Origin: Microbacterium saccharophilum
Lineage (GTDB): Bacteria > Actinomycetota > Actinomycetes > Actinomycetales > Microbacteriaceae
Assembly (NCBI RefSeq): GCF_007992455.1
Contig: NZ_BKAH01000004.1
Location: 1-64,000, forward strand
Length of the DNA stretch: 64,000 nucleotides
Direction of reading: 5' to 3'
Position numbers and translations under genes: made by a program. The notes below the pieces were generated by a model that was not told the origin of the DNA, made no database searches, and worked only from the letters and a program-made list of their open reading frames with translations. Below, piece after piece: positions 7,396-16,774 of the stretch (the stretch's first letter is position 1; each line of letters starts with the position of its first letter).

Positions 7396-8337
7396 ATGGT
7401 GAGATTCGTTCTCCGGCGACTCCTGGCCGGGGTCTTCCTGGCCTGGGTCGTCGTGACGGGGATGTTCTTCTTCCTCGCGCTGACGGGCGCCGATCCCGCG
7501 CGCGGGGCCGTCGGCCTGTACGCCACCGACGACCAGGTCGCCGCCAAGCGGGCCCAGCTGGGCCTCGATCGGCCCCTCCTCGAGCAGTACTGGGACTGGC
7601 TGTCCCACGCCGTCCGCGGCGACCTCGGCACGTCGTCCGCGCAGAACGCCGATGTCCTCGAGCTGCTCGTGAGCCGGCTGCCCGTGACCGTCTCGCTCGC
7701 CATCGGCGCCGTCGTCGTGGCCGCCGTCATCGGCGCAACGCTCGGCCTCATCGCCGCCATCCGTCCCGGTGCCATCGACCGCGTCCTGCAGGTCGTGATG
7801 GTGCTGGGCTTCGGGCTGCCCAACTTCTGGATCGCGATGATCCTCGCCCTCGTCTTCGCCGTGCGTCTCGGATGGTTCCCCGCGACCGGCTACGTGCCGT
7901 TCCTCGACTCGCCCGTCGGGTGGCTCTCGAGCATCGTCCTGCCCATCATCGCGCTCTCGATCGGCTCGATCGCCGCGATCGCGCAGCAGCTCCGGACCTC
8001 CGTCATCACCGTCTCGTCGCAGGACTACGTGCGGACGCTCCGCAGCCGCGGCCTGCCCGCGCGCCGGATCCTGCTGACGAACGTGCTCCGCAACGCCGCG
8101 CCACCCGCCCTGACGATGCTGTCCCTGCAGTTCATCGCCGCGATGAGCGGCGCGGCCATCGTCGAGCGCGTGTTCGGACTCAGCGGCATCGGCTCCGTCG
8201 CGATCAACGCGAGCGGCAACAGCGACATCCCCGTGATCATGGGCGTCCTGCTGTTCACCGTGCTGCTCATCGTCACCGTCAACCTCGTGATCGACATCGC
8301 GTACAGCGCGCTCAACCCGAAGGTGCGTGCCGCGTGA
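7396..8337 (+). CDS. ABC transporter permease, DppB/OppB type
   Basis: A 313-aa inner-membrane subunit. It has an N-terminal transmembrane helix after VRFVLRRLL, a periplasmic segment with the usual LGLDRPLLEQYWDWLSHAVRGDLGTS block, and five further helices. The EAA-type loop near residues 215-235 (QDYVRTLRSRGLPARRILLTNVLRNA) contacts the ATPase. The ATG at 7396 has GAAAGG upstream; an in-frame extension to 7357 overlaps the hairpin and is less likely. Its TGA overlaps the next gene's GTG (GTGA), so the two are translationally coupled. It partners the fused DppC-DppD protein to form the channel. Confidence 0.93.
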   Translation: MVRFVLRRLLAGVFLAWVVVTGMFFFLALTGADPARGAVGLYATDDQVAAKRAQLGLDRPLLEQYWDWLSHAVRGDLGTSSAQNADVLELLVSRLPVTVSLAIGAVVVAAVIGATLGLIAAIRPGAIDRVLQVVMVLGFGLPNFWIAMILALVFAVRLGWFPATGYVPFLDSPVGWLSSIVLPIIALSIGSIAAIAQQLRTSVITVSSQDYVRTLRSRGLPARRILLTNVLRNAAPPALTMLSLQFIAAMSGAAIVERVFGLSGIGSVAINASGNSDIPVIMGVLLFTVLLIVTVNLVIDIAYSALNPKVRAA

Positions 8338-10154
8338 GCATCCCCGACCCCGGATCCATCGCCGTCGACAACGCGGCGCCCGTCACGCTGCGCCGGCTGC
8401 GCCGGTTCGTGCGCAACCCCCTCGGCATGATCGCGGCCGGCATCCTGCTGCTCGTGGTCCTCGCGGCACTGTTCGCCCCCGTGCTCGCGCCGCACGACCC
8501 CAACCTCATCGTGCTGTCGCAGACGCTGCTCGGGCCGAGCGGCGAGCACCCGCTCGGAACGGATGCGAGCGGTCGCGACGTGCTGAGTCGTCTGCTGTAC
8601 GGCAGCCGGGTCAGCCTCGAGGCGGGCGTGATCATGATCGTCACCGCGATGGTGGTCGGCATTCCGTTCGGTCTGCTCGCGGGCTACTACGCCAAATGGA
8701 TCGACGGGATCTCGAGCTGGGTCGCGAACCTGCTGATGTCGCTGCCGGAGATCCTCATCATCGTCGTCGTGATCACGACGCTGGGGAGCGGCCTGGCGCC
8801 GACCATGATCACCCTGGGTCTGCTCGCCTCGCCCGACCTGTTCCGCCTGACCCGCAGTGTCGTCGTGAACGTGCGTTCGGAGCTCTATGTCGATGCCGCC
8901 CGCGTCTCGGGCCTGAGGGATGGCCGGATCATTTTCCGGCACGTTCTGAGCGTGGTCGTCGGGCCGGTGCTCGTGCGGGCATCCTTCGTCTTCGGCCTCG
9001 CCATCATCGTGCAGTCCGGCCTCGAATTCCTCGGATTCGGCGACCCCACGAGGCCGAGCTGGGGCGGGATGCTCAGCGAGGCGTTCCAGACCTTCTACCG
9101 GGCGCCCGAACTGGTGTTCGCGCCCGGTGCCGCGATCGCGCTCACGGTGATGTCGCTCGTCGTGCTGGGGGCGGCGATCGCGGACGCGCTCGGGACGGAT
9201 CGCATGACCGCACCCCGCTCGCGCGGCGCGCGGCGTGCGCGCAAGGCCGCGGCGATCGTCGCCGCACCGACGGCCCACGCGGCGCCCGCGAGCGGCGCGG
9301 GCGCCGGTCCGGACGCCGGCGCACCGGCGGCGCTGCTCAGCGTCGAGGGCCTCCGGGTCGCGTACCCCGCCGGCGACGGCCGCGAGAAGGTGGTGCTCGA
9401 GGGCGCCACCCTCCACGTCGACCGCGGGGAAGTGCTCGGCGTGGTCGGCGAGTCCGGCTCGGGCAAGTCGCAACTCGCCTTCGGCATCCTGGGCCTGCTG
9501 CCGGTGGAGGCGGTCGTCTCCGCGGAGCGCGTCGTCCTCGACGGGGAGTCCCTCCTGGGTCGAAGCGAGCGTTTCCTCGAGGGTCTGCGGGGAACGAAGA
9601 TCGCGTACGTCCCGCAGGAGCCGATGTCGAATCTGGACCCGTCGTTCACGGTCGGCGCGCAGCTGATGCGCCCCATGCGCCACAACCTCCGCATCTCCCG
9701 CGGCGAGGCGCGCAAACGAGCGCTCGCCCTGCTCGCACGCGTGGGGATCCCGGATCCGCCGCGCACGATGCGCGCCTATCCGCACGAACTCAGCGGCGGA
9801 ATGGCTCAGCGCGTGCTGATCGCCGGTGCCGTGTCGTGCGATCCCGAACTGCTGATCGCGGATGAGCCGACGACCGCGCTCGACGTCACCGTGCAGGCGG
9901 GCGTGCTCAGCCTGCTCCGAGAACTGCAGCAGGAGAGGCACATGGGCATGATCCTCGTGACCCACGATCTCGGCGTCGTCGCCGACATCTGCGACCGCGT
10001 CGCGGTGCTGCGCAGCGGCGAGATCGTCGAGACGAAGCCGGTCGCGGAGCTGTTCGCCGCGCCGGAGCATCCGTACACGCGAGAGCTGCTGTCGTCGACC
10101 CTCGACGCCGCGCCCACGCGCGCCGAGCGGGTGCGGGCGGGAGGCGCGTCGTGA
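8334..10154 (+). CDS. Fused ABC permease (DppC type) and ATP-binding protein (DppD type)
   Basis: A 606-aa fusion starting at GTG 8334. Residues ~1-285 form a DppC-like permease: [14 protein letters not shown] helix, [24 protein letters not shown], and the EAA loop [19 protein letters not shown]. An Ala/Gly-rich linker of about 50 residues leads to an ABC ATPase with Walker [10 protein letters not shown]-loop [12 protein letters not shown], signature LSGGMAQRV, Walker [13 protein letters not shown], and a C-terminal PYTRELL oligopeptide-binding extension. Such permease-ATPase fusions are common in actinobacterial peptide-type importers and fix subunit stoichiometry. Its stop overlaps the next ATPase start. 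Confidence 0.93.
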   Translation: MSIPDPGSIAVDNAAPVTLRRLRRFVRNPLGMIAAGILLLVVLAALFAPVLAPHDPNLIVLSQTLLGPSGEHPLGTDASGRDVLSRLLYGSRVSLEAGVIMIVTAMVVGIPFGLLAGYYAKWIDGISSWVANLLMSLPEILIIVVVITTLGSGLAPTMITLGLLASPDLFRLTRSVVVNVRSELYVDAARVSGLRDGRIIFRHVLSVVVGPVLVRASFVFGLAIIVQSGLEFLGFGDPTRPSWGGMLSEAFQTFYRAPELVFAPGAAIALTVMSLVVLGAAIADALGTDRMTAPRSRGARRARKAAAIVAAPTAHAAPASGAGAGPDAGAPAALLSVEGLRVAYPAGDGREKVVLEGATLHVDRGEVLGVVGESGSGKSQLAFGILGLLPVEAVVSAERVVLDGESLLGRSERFLEGLRGTKIAYVPQEPMSNLDPSFTVGAQLMRPMRHNLRISRGEARKRALALLARVGIPDPPRTMRAYPHELSGGMAQRVLIAGAVSCDPELLIADEPTTALDVTVQAGVLSLLRELQQERHMGMILVTHDLGVVADICDRVAVLRSGEIVETKPVAELFAAPEHPYTRELLSSTLDAAPTRAERVRAGGAS

Positions 10155-11002
10155 CCGCGCCGCTGCTGGAGGTCTCTCACCTCGACGTCGCATATCCCGT
10201 CAAGGGATGGCGGCGCCCCGACTTCCCGGCGCTGCGCGACGTGTCGCTCGCCATCGAGACGGGCGAGACGCTCGGGCTCGTCGGCGAGTCGGGCTCGGGC
10301 AAGACCACGCTGGGACGCGCGATCCTGGGGCTCGCCCCCGTCACGGCCGGAGACATCGCCTTCCAGGGCGCGCAGATCGCCCGCCTCCCGCGGTCTGCGC
10401 GACGTGCACTGAGCAAGGACATCCAGGTCATATTCCAGGATCCGTATTCGTCCCTCAACCCGGCGATGACGGTGTCGGACATCCTCGCGGAGCCACTCAC
10501 GGCGGGTGGCGCGTCACGCGCCGACGCCCATCGACGCGTGCGGGAACTGCTCGACCGGGTCGGACTGCCCGCCGACGCCGCTCGGCGCCTGCCGCGTGAG
10601 TTCTCGGGGGGTCAGCGCCAGCGCATCGCGATCGCGCGCGCTCTCGCCCGCGGCCCCAAGCTCATCGTCTGCGACGAGGTCGTGTCTGCGCTGGACCTGA
10701 CGACCCAGGCGCGCGTGCTCGACCTGCTCATCGAGCTGCAGGAGAACACCGGTGTGGCATACCTCTTCATCTCGCACGACCTGAGCGTCGTGCGCCACAT
10801 CAGCCACCGCGTGGCCGTGATGCTGCGCGGACGGATCATCGAGGAGGGTGACGCCGAGACGGTCACGAGCACGCCCGCCGAGCCGTACACGCAGCGCCTG
10901 CTGCTCGCCTCGCCCGTCGCCGATCCGGTCGAGCAGGCCGCCCGGCGCGCCCACTACGACTCCCTCCCCCCGATAGCCGCCCCGAAAGTCGTCGAGAAGT
11001 AA
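10151..11002 (+). CDS. ABC transporter ATP-binding protein, DppF/OppF type
   Basis: A 283-aa second ATPase of the importer, starting at GTG 10151 and overlapping the previous stop by 4 bp. It contains Walker [13 protein letters not shown]-loop [11 protein letters not shown], signature [15 protein letters not shown], Walker [13 protein letters not shown] and switch His in ISHDLS. The C-terminal [11 protein letters not shown] motif is typical of oligopeptide-family ATPases. Together with the DppD-like half upstream it supplies the ATPase pair of a complete family 5 importer. Confidence 0.93.
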   Translation: MTAPLLEVSHLDVAYPVKGWRRPDFPALRDVSLAIETGETLGLVGESGSGKTTLGRAILGLAPVTAGDIAFQGAQIARLPRSARRALSKDIQVIFQDPYSSLNPAMTVSDILAEPLTAGGASRADAHRRVRELLDRVGLPADAARRLPREFSGGQRQRIAIARALARGPKLIVCDEVVSALDLTTQARVLDLLIELQENTGVAYLFISHDLSVVRHISHRVAVMLRGRIIEEGDAETVTSTPAEPYTQRLLLASPVADPVEQAARRAHYDSLPPIAAPKVVEK

Positions 11003-11010
11003 GGTCCCGC

Positions 11011-11901
11011 ATGCAGTTCGGTTTCAGTTCATACAGCTTCTACCAGTACCTCCGCGATGGGCGGATGTCGTTGTTCGACGTGATCGACTGGATCGCGGAG
11101 AGCGACGCGACGCACATGGAGATCGCGACGGTGTCGCTCTCGCCCGAGATCTCGAACGACACCTCGACGCTCGACCAGGACCCGGAGTTCGTGGCGGCGA
11201 TCGGCCGGCATGCCGGGGACGCGGGAGTGACGCTGTCGAACCTGGTCGTGCCGGGCGACCTGCTCGGTCCGGGGGCAGCGGCCAGCATGGCGCGCCTCAA
11301 GCGGCACATCGACGTCGCGGCCGAGCTCGGCATCCGGCTCTTCCGCCACGATGTCGCCCCGTGGGCGATGAAGGACCGCGACGTGGCCGACTTCGAGGCA
11401 CTGATGCCGCGCATGGTCGACGGATGCCGCGAGCTGGCGCAGTACGCGGCCCAGTACGACATCACCACGAGCGTCGAGAATCACGGCCTGCTCATGAACG
11501 GCGGCGAACGGGTGCGGCGGCTCATCCACCTGGTCGACGAGCCCAACTTCCGGACGACGCTGGATGTCGGCAACTTCCTCTCCGTCGACGACAACGCCGC
11601 GGTCTCGGTCGCGCTCAACGCCCCGGTCGCCTCGATCGTGCACCTCAAGGACTTCTACATCCGTCGCGAGTACCCCGGCGAGGGATGGCACCACACCCCC
11701 GGGGGCATGTACCTGCTCGGTTCCATCGTCGGATACGGCGACCTCGACATGCGCCGCATCGTCGAGGGGATCGTCGCCTCGGGTTACGACGGATTCGTCT
11801 CCATCGAGTTCGAGGGCATCGAAGACGCGCTCGTCGGTGCCGAACGCGGGCTCGCCAACGCCATGCGGCTCTTCGCCGACGCCTCGGCGGACCGCCCGTG
11901 A
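11011..11901 (+). CDS. Sugar phosphate isomerase/epimerase-like TIM-barrel protein
   Basis: A 296-aa AP-endonuclease-2-like (xylose-isomerase-like) TIM barrel. It starts MQFGFSSYSFYQYL and carries the expected metal-site segments: SVENHG, TLDVGNFLSVD, VHLKDFY and SIEFEG, offering Glu, Asp, His and Glu ligands. Members act on free or phosphorylated sugars and inositols, or as 3-keto-sugar epimerases/hydratases. It begins 8 nt after the transporter ATPase and overlaps the following dehydrogenase start, so it belongs to the same operon. The neighbouring Gfo/Idh/MocA enzymes suggest it processes an oxidised (keto) sugar intermediate; this is inference. Confidence 0.88.
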   Translation: MQFGFSSYSFYQYLRDGRMSLFDVIDWIAESDATHMEIATVSLSPEISNDTSTLDQDPEFVAAIGRHAGDAGVTLSNLVVPGDLLGPGAAASMARLKRHIDVAAELGIRLFRHDVAPWAMKDRDVADFEALMPRMVDGCRELAQYAAQYDITTSVENHGLLMNGGERVRRLIHLVDEPNFRTTLDVGNFLSVDDNAAVSVALNAPVASIVHLKDFYIRREYPGEGWHHTPGGMYLLGSIVGYGDLDMRRIVEGIVASGYDGFVSIEFEGIEDALVGAERGLANAMRLFADASADRP

Positions 11902-12956
11902 GCGCCCTGCACGTCGCCGTCATCGGCGCCGGGAGCATCGCCGCCATGCACATGGGCGCCTACCAGGCGCACCCCGACGCCGTACTCGTCGGCGTCTACG
12001 ACATCCGGCCGGACCGCACGCGCGATGTCGCCCGGGCGCGCGGCATCCGCGCCTATGCCTCGCTGGACGAGCTGCTCGCAGACCCCGTCGTCGAGGCGGT
12101 CAGCATCTGCACGTGGAACGACAGCCACGCCGAGATCGCTGCGCGAGCGGTGCGCGCGGGCAAGGACGTGCTGGTCGAGAAGCCGCTGTCGAAGACGGTG
12201 GCCGAGGCCGAAGAGCTCGAGGCCGTCGTCTCGGAGAGCGGGCGGATGGTGCAGGTCGGGTTCGTGCGCAGGTTCTCCTCGAACGCCCGCGTGTTGAAGT
12301 CGTTCGTCGACGCGGGCGAGCTCGGCGAGCTCTACTACGCCCGGGCGACCAACATCCGGCGCATCGGCAACCCGGGCGGCTGGTTCGCCGACAGCGCCCG
12401 CTCCGGGGGCGGCCCCCTGATCGACATCGGCGTGCATGTGCTCGATCTGTGCTGGTACATGATGGGATGCCCGCGCGCCGTGACCGTGAGCGGCGTGACG
12501 GACTCGCGTCTCGGCAACCGCGCCAACATCACCTCGCTCTCGCGGTACACGGTCGCCGACTACGACCCCGACCTCAGCGACGTCGAAGACCTCGCCACGG
12601 CCCTCATCCGCTTCGAGAACGGCGCCTCGCTCCTGCTCGAGACCAGCTACTCGCTGCACGCGGCCGAGGACCGCCTCGCCGTCGCGGTCTTCGGTGAGCG
12701 CGGCGGCGCCGAACTCGAGCCCGAACTGCGCATCGTGCTGGAGAAGCACGACACCGTGCTCAACGTCACGCCGCAGGTCGACCTGCTGGCGTTCGACTTC
12801 GAAGAGGGGTTCCGGAGCGAGATCGGCGCCTTCGTCGACGCGTGCCGCGGTGTCGGGCCGCAGCTCGCGCCCGTGGAGCACGGCGTCGAGATGATGCGGA
12901 TGCTCGCGGCCGTCTACGAATCCGCCGCGCTCGGCCACGAGATCTCGCTGCGCTAG
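11898..12956 (+). CDS. Gfo/Idh/MocA-family NAD(P)-dependent oxidoreductase
   Basis: A 352-aa protein from GTG 11898, overlapping the upstream stop by 4 bp. The N-terminal Rossmann fold shows AVIGAGSIAAMHMGAY and an acidic residue after the second strand (VYDIRPDRT), which suggests NAD preference. The EKPLSKTVAEAEEL motif supplies the conserved catalytic Lys, and GGGPLIDIGVHVLDLCWYMMG contains the Asp/His pair typical of the family. It probably oxidises a hydroxyl of the imported sugar or derivative. A second, divergent member follows directly. Confidence 0.92.
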   Translation: MSALHVAVIGAGSIAAMHMGAYQAHPDAVLVGVYDIRPDRTRDVARARGIRAYASLDELLADPVVEAVSICTWNDSHAEIAARAVRAGKDVLVEKPLSKTVAEAEELEAVVSESGRMVQVGFVRRFSSNARVLKSFVDAGELGELYYARATNIRRIGNPGGWFADSARSGGGPLIDIGVHVLDLCWYMMGCPRAVTVSGVTDSRLGNRANITSLSRYTVADYDPDLSDVEDLATALIRFENGASLLLETSYSLHAAEDRLAVAVFGERGGAELEPELRIVLEKHDTVLNVTPQVDLLAFDFEEGFRSEIGAFVDACRGVGPQLAPVEHGVEMMRMLAAVYESAALGHEISLR

Positions 12957-12960
12957 CCCG

Positions 12961-14064
12961 ATGTCACGCTCCATCGCTCCCGGTCGCCCGGTGCGGGTCG
13001 GCCTCGTCGGCTGCGGCAACGTCAGCGGCCAGTACCTGCTCAACCTGGATGCACCGGCGGTGCTCGATGTCGTCGCGTGCGCCGACGCGCAACCGGCGCG
13101 CGCGGACGCGACGGCCCGCGCCTTCGGCATCCCGCGTGCCGTGGCCGTCGACCAGCTGCTCGCCGACGACGACATCGATCTCGTCCTCAACCTGACGAAT
13201 CCGGCGGGCCACGCCGAGGTGTCGCTCGCGGCCATCGCGGCCGGCAAGCACGTGTATACGGAGAAGCCGCTCGCGGGCTCGCTGGCGGAGGCCGACGAGG
13301 TACTCGCGGCCGCGGCCGCGCGGGGCCTGCGCGTCGGATGCGCCCCCGACACGTTCCTCGGCCCCGGGCTGCGGCGGTGCGCCGAACTGATCGCCGACGG
13401 AGCCATCGGCGTCCCGGTCTCGGCCAACGCCTTCATGATGACCGCCGGACCCGAGGCGTTCCACCCGGCCCCGGAGTTCCTGTACCAGCCCGGTGCGGGC
13501 CCCCTGATGGACGGCGGGCCGTACGGGGTGTCGGCCCTCGTCGCCCTGCTGGGTCCGGTGGCGAGCGTCTCCGGCGCGTCCACCCGCGGACGGGATACCC
13601 GGTCGGTGCTGACGGGCGCGCGTGCGGGGTCACGCTTCCCCGTCGACGTGCCGACGCACGTCGCCGCCCTCCTGCGCTTCGCGCGCGGCGCCGTGGCGAC
13701 CCTGGTGACGAGCTTCGACGTGCACGGAACGCGCACGCCGCGACTCGAGGTGCACGGCACGACCGGCTCGCTGATCTGCCCCGCCCCCAACGCCTGGGGA
13801 GGGCCGGCGTTCCTCCGTTCCGCGGGTGCCGAGGGGTTCGACGAGGTCCACATCGACGGCGGCGAGGGCAACCGCATCGGCATGGGCCTGCTCGAGATGG
13901 GATCCGCACTCCAGCAGGGACGCGCACCGCGGGCGAGCGGCGATCTTGGCCGGCACGTGCTGGAGGTGCTCGAAGGCATCCGCACATCCGACGAGCGGGG
14001 CGGTGGCGCGGTCGACATCCGGCACGGGTACGAGCTCGTCGCCGAAGGCGGGTCGCGCGCGTGA
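12961..14064 (+). CDS. Second Gfo/Idh/MocA-family oxidoreductase
   Basis: A 367-aa protein with Rossmann motif GLVGCGNVSGQYL, then ACADAQPAR, the lysine motif YTEKPLAGSLAEADEV, and GPLMDGGPYGVSALVALLG in place of the more usual GG-x-D-x-G-x-H. The His of the canonical GxxxDxxxH is replaced by Tyr/Gly context, so catalytic details may differ from its upstream paralogue. It starts 4 nt after that gene's stop, and its own stop overlaps the ROK kinase start. A pair of these dehydrogenases plus a TIM-barrel epimerase is a recurrent set for oxidation-epimerisation or keto-sugar routes of glycoside breakdown. Confidence 0.9.
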   Translation: MSRSIAPGRPVRVGLVGCGNVSGQYLLNLDAPAVLDVVACADAQPARADATARAFGIPRAVAVDQLLADDDIDLVLNLTNPAGHAEVSLAAIAAGKHVYTEKPLAGSLAEADEVLAAAAARGLRVGCAPDTFLGPGLRRCAELIADGAIGVPVSANAFMMTAGPEAFHPAPEFLYQPGAGPLMDGGPYGVSALVALLGPVASVSGASTRGRDTRSVLTGARAGSRFPVDVPTHVAALLRFARGAVATLVTSFDVHGTRTPRLEVHGTTGSLICPAPNAWGGPAFLRSAGAEGFDEVHIDGGEGNRIGMGLLEMGSALQQGRAPRASGDLGRHVLEVLEGIRTSDERGGGAVDIRHGYELVAEGGSRA

Positions 14065-15011
14065 GGGTGGGCATCGACATCGGAGGCACGAAGACCGTCG
14101 GCGTGCTGCTGAACGATCCCGCCGGCGGAGAGGTCGCCGCCGGGGCCGCCGCGGGCCAGGTCGCCCAGACGTTCCGGATGCCGACGGGCCACGGCAACGC
14201 CCAGGTCACCGCGACGGCGCTCGCCGTGGTCGAGGAACTGCTGCATCGCAGCGGTCTTCCGGCCGAGGCGGTCACCTCGATCGGCGTGGGCGTGCCCGGT
14301 GTCGTGGACGGCGACTCCGGCGAGGTTTCGCACGCCGTGAACCTGGGGGTCACGCGCCTGCCGTTGCGGCGGGAGCTGGCCCGGCGCTTTCCGGGTCGGA
14401 TCACGGTCGAGAACGACGTGAACGCCGCCGCGGTGGGCGTGTGGCATCTGCTCGCGGAACCGGGGATCGAGTCGATGGCGTACCTCAACCTCGGCACGGG
14501 GCTGGCCGCCGGACTCGTGCTGGACGGACGGCTCCGGCGCGGGGCCCGGGGTACGGCGGGCGAGATCGGTCACATCCCGGTCGAACCCGGCGGTCCCCTC
14601 TGCGCGTGCGGACAGCGCGGATGCCTCGAGCTGAGCGCCTCGGGCGCCGCCATCGCGCGGCTGTGGCCCGGGAAGGGCCCGCGCGCACTCGCGGGACTGA
14701 TCGCGGCGGCCGACGCGGGCGACCCGGTCGCCGTGTTCGCGCGCGGAAAGCTCGTGGACAACATCGCGGCGGCGGTACGCCTGCTCGTGCTCACGGTCGA
14801 CGTCGACGTGGTGGTGATCGGTGGAGGCATGATCTCGCAGGGGAGCCCGCTCATCGCGGCCGTGCGCGCGGTCCTCGACGAGTGGGGCACGCGTTCGGCG
14901 TTCATCGACTCGCTCGAGCTGAGCGCGCGCGTGCGATACGCCCCGAGCGCGAGCGCCGTCGCGGCGATCGGTGCCGCGCACCTGGCGGTCGCGTCCGGGG
15001 TCTCGGGCTAG
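14061..15011 (+). CDS. ROK-family sugar kinase
   Basis: A 316-aa protein starting at GTG 14061, overlapping the previous stop. ROK kinase motifs are present: GIDIGGTKT (phosphate-binding), GVGVPGVVD, ENDVNAAAVG (sugar and catalytic Asp region), LNLGTGLAAG, and the zinc cluster CACGQRGCLE after GEIGHIPVE. Unlike the regulator at 4559 it lacks a DNA-binding domain, so it is the enzyme of the cluster, phosphorylating glucose or a related hexose/amino sugar at the end of the pathway. It converges with the EI24 gene, overlapping by 4 bp. Confidence 0.92.
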   Translation: MRVGIDIGGTKTVGVLLNDPAGGEVAAGAAAGQVAQTFRMPTGHGNAQVTATALAVVEELLHRSGLPAEAVTSIGVGVPGVVDGDSGEVSHAVNLGVTRLPLRRELARRFPGRITVENDVNAAAVGVWHLLAEPGIESMAYLNLGTGLAAGLVLDGRLRRGARGTAGEIGHIPVEPGGPLCACGQRGCLELSASGAAIARLWPGKGPRALAGLIAAADAGDPVAVFARGKLVDNIAAAVRLLVLTVDVDVVVIGGGMISQGSPLIAAVRAVLDEWGTRSAFIDSLELSARVRYAPSASAVAAIGAAHLAVASGVSG

Positions 15012-15751
15012 GCGCCGACCTCGCGCACGGGCTCGACGAGCGATCGGGCGAGGACGGTCGAGCCGACGACCGCCGCGGGCATGATCAGCACGGCTCCGAG
15101 GGGCACGAAGAAGCACAGTTGCGTGGCGACGCCGAAACCGAGCGCGCGGGCCCGGTGGCCGCGCAGCAACGCGCGGCGGGCGGTGCGGTCGATGCCGCGC
15201 GCGGTCAGAGCACGCGAGGAGAGCTCGTCGGCCAGGAGCCAGCCCGTCATCAGGATGCCCGCCACCGCGCCGACGAAGCCACCGACCAACGGGATGAGCC
15301 CCAGCAGACCTGCCGCGACGGCGATGGCGATGCCGCGTGCGACGAGCGACACCCCGTCGCCGACCGACCGCCAGAATCCGTACTCCGCCTCCGGCGGCGG
15401 GCCGCCCAGCTCGCGCTCCGCCGCGCGCCAGATGCGGTCGTAGAACGGCTCGCCGATCAGCAGGGTGAGCGCGGTGAACGAGATCGCGATCAGCACGAGC
15501 GCCGCGCCGAGCACCGCGGTGCCCGCCGCGACGCGCACGACTCCCGCCCACAACGACGGCCACCCGTCGGCGAACGGCGTCATCCACTCCGCCAGCGCCG
15601 GCAGGTGGAGGGAGAGCGCGACGAGACCCGCGAAGAGCGCGATGCCGACGACCGCCGCCGGGACCAGGCCGAGAGCCATCGTTCCGGGCACGCGTCGCCA
15701 CATGGCCAGCCCGCGGCCGAGGAACGCCACGCCGGCGAGGAATTCGCGCAT
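15008..15751 (-). CDS. EI24 domain (CysZ-like) membrane protein
   Basis: A 247-aa inner-membrane protein with an N-terminal amphipathic region (MREFLAGVAFLGRGLAMW) and four to six hydrophobic helices. The EPFYDRIW motif and the later DELSSRALTARG region fit EI24/CysZ proteins. CysZ members move sulfate; the actinobacterial EI24 proteins are uncharacterised. It stands alone on the - strand between the sugar operon and a degraded region. Confidence 0.85.
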   Translation of the reverse strand: MREFLAGVAFLGRGLAMWRRVPGTMALGLVPAAVVGIALFAGLVALSLHLPALAEWMTPFADGWPSLWAGVVRVAAGTAVLGAALVLIAISFTALTLLIGEPFYDRIWRAAERELGGPPPEAEYGFWRSVGDGVSLVARGIAIAVAAGLLGLIPLVGGFVGAVAGILMTGWLLADELSSRALTARGIDRTARRALLRGHRARALGFGVATQLCFFVPLGAVLIMPAAVVGSTVLARSLVEPVREVGA

Positions 15752-15831
15752 CGCTCCAGGCTACGGTGCCGCGTGCGAGCGGAGTGCTCCGCGAAACACG
15801 GGTGCCGCCCGGCGCCCCTATGCTGGGCGCC

Positions 15832-15957
15832 ATGAGTGCCCCCGCCGCCGCCACCGTCGAACCGCTGATACCGGCTCGGCTGAAGCACAAGCGCGAGTCA
15901 TCCGACCGCAAGGCAGCCGCCCTGCTGCTCATCTTCACCGCGCTGGCGATCCAGAAG
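15832..15957 (+). pseudogene. 5' fragment of an unidentified gene with its own promoter
   Basis: A TATGCT -10 at 15819-15824 stands 7 nt before ATG 15832, matching the leaderless pattern seen elsewhere in the window. The first ~42 residues include a basic stretch (ARLKHKRESSDRK) followed by a hydrophobic run (AALLLIFTALAIQ), like the cytoplasmic N-terminus and first helix of a membrane protein. Near 15957 the frame passes into sequence antisense to a DprA-like gene, where it stays open to 16176 by chance. It therefore looks like the front end of a gene cut by a deletion or insertion. Parent family not recognised. Confidence 0.5.
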
Positions 15958-16581
15958 ACCGACATCGGCGACACGACCGAGCAGCTCGCTGTGGCCCGCC
16001 GGATACGCGCGATCAACGCCATTCGCCAGGACGGCGATGGTGTCTCCACCGGCGACGAGCGCCGCGCGATGGGCGGCACCTTCGATGCCGTAAGCACCGC
16101 CTGCGACGACGATCCGCTCGGCGGCAGCCAGATCGGAGGTGAGCGTCCCGGCGACGTGCTCGCCATAGGAAGTTGAAGCTCGTGCGCCGGTGAGGGTCAC
16201 GAGCTCGACGAGTGGGCGTGCGAGGAACGACGACGCCCCGCGAGTCCACAGCGCGTACGGGGCTCGCTCTCCGAGATCGCCGAGCGAACTGGGCCATTCG
16301 TCGTCGCCGGGGATCAAGACGCCGAGCCCCATTCGCCGTGCATGGAGGAGACGCTCGCCAAGTGAGTCGACGCCCGGAGCGGCGAAGTGTCCGCGCCAGA
16401 CCTGGGCGTCAACGTCGCCGAGGCCAGGTACAGGGTCGTCGGACTCGGCCAGCCGCAGGGTTTCGACGCCGTCGACCGCGGCGAGCAGGTGACCCGTCGC
16501 GGCGTCGTCCGGTTCAACGAGCATCGACAGCACCATCCGTGCGGTGCGCTCGTCCCGTGCAATCTCACTCAAGCTCGGCAT
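15898..16581 (-). pseudogene. DprA-like (DNA processing, Rossmann fold) protein, C-terminus lost
   Basis: The start ATG 16581 has a GAGGGGAG Shine-Dalgarno. The product begins MPSLSEIARDERTARMVLSM and continues into LGERAPYALWTRG, LTGARASTSYGEHVA, VAGGAYGIEGAAHRAAL and TIAVLANGVDRAYPAGH. These are the DprA/Smf blocks that bind single-stranded DNA and load RecA. Homology stops after GRVADVGLL (near 15958), where intact members continue with SExPPG and RNRxIAAL. The last ~20 codons to 15898 are antisense to the neighbouring fragment. It is probably a second, non-canonical DprA that lost its C-terminal half in the same event that truncated the opposing gene. Confidence 0.8.
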
Positions 16582-16774
16582 GGTCGTGCTCCCCTCGGGC
16601 TCATGCCTGAGAGGTGCGCAGAGAGCGACCCGGTCTTCCGTGCGCGCCAAGCCCGGCGTACAGTGTGAGACGAGGCAGGTTCTCCTCATATTGCGGGTCC
16701 TCCGGGACGGCCCTCGGGCACTCATACACGTTCTGCCTCCTCGACGGAGAAACACGTGTGTTGAGAGGCCCACC

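Noticed and set aside
11784..16166. 1460-codon - strand frame opposite the dehydrogenase and kinase genes
   Set aside because: A GC-driven antisense open frame; repetitive Arg/Pro/Ala composition, and the + strand genes there carry all conserved motifs.
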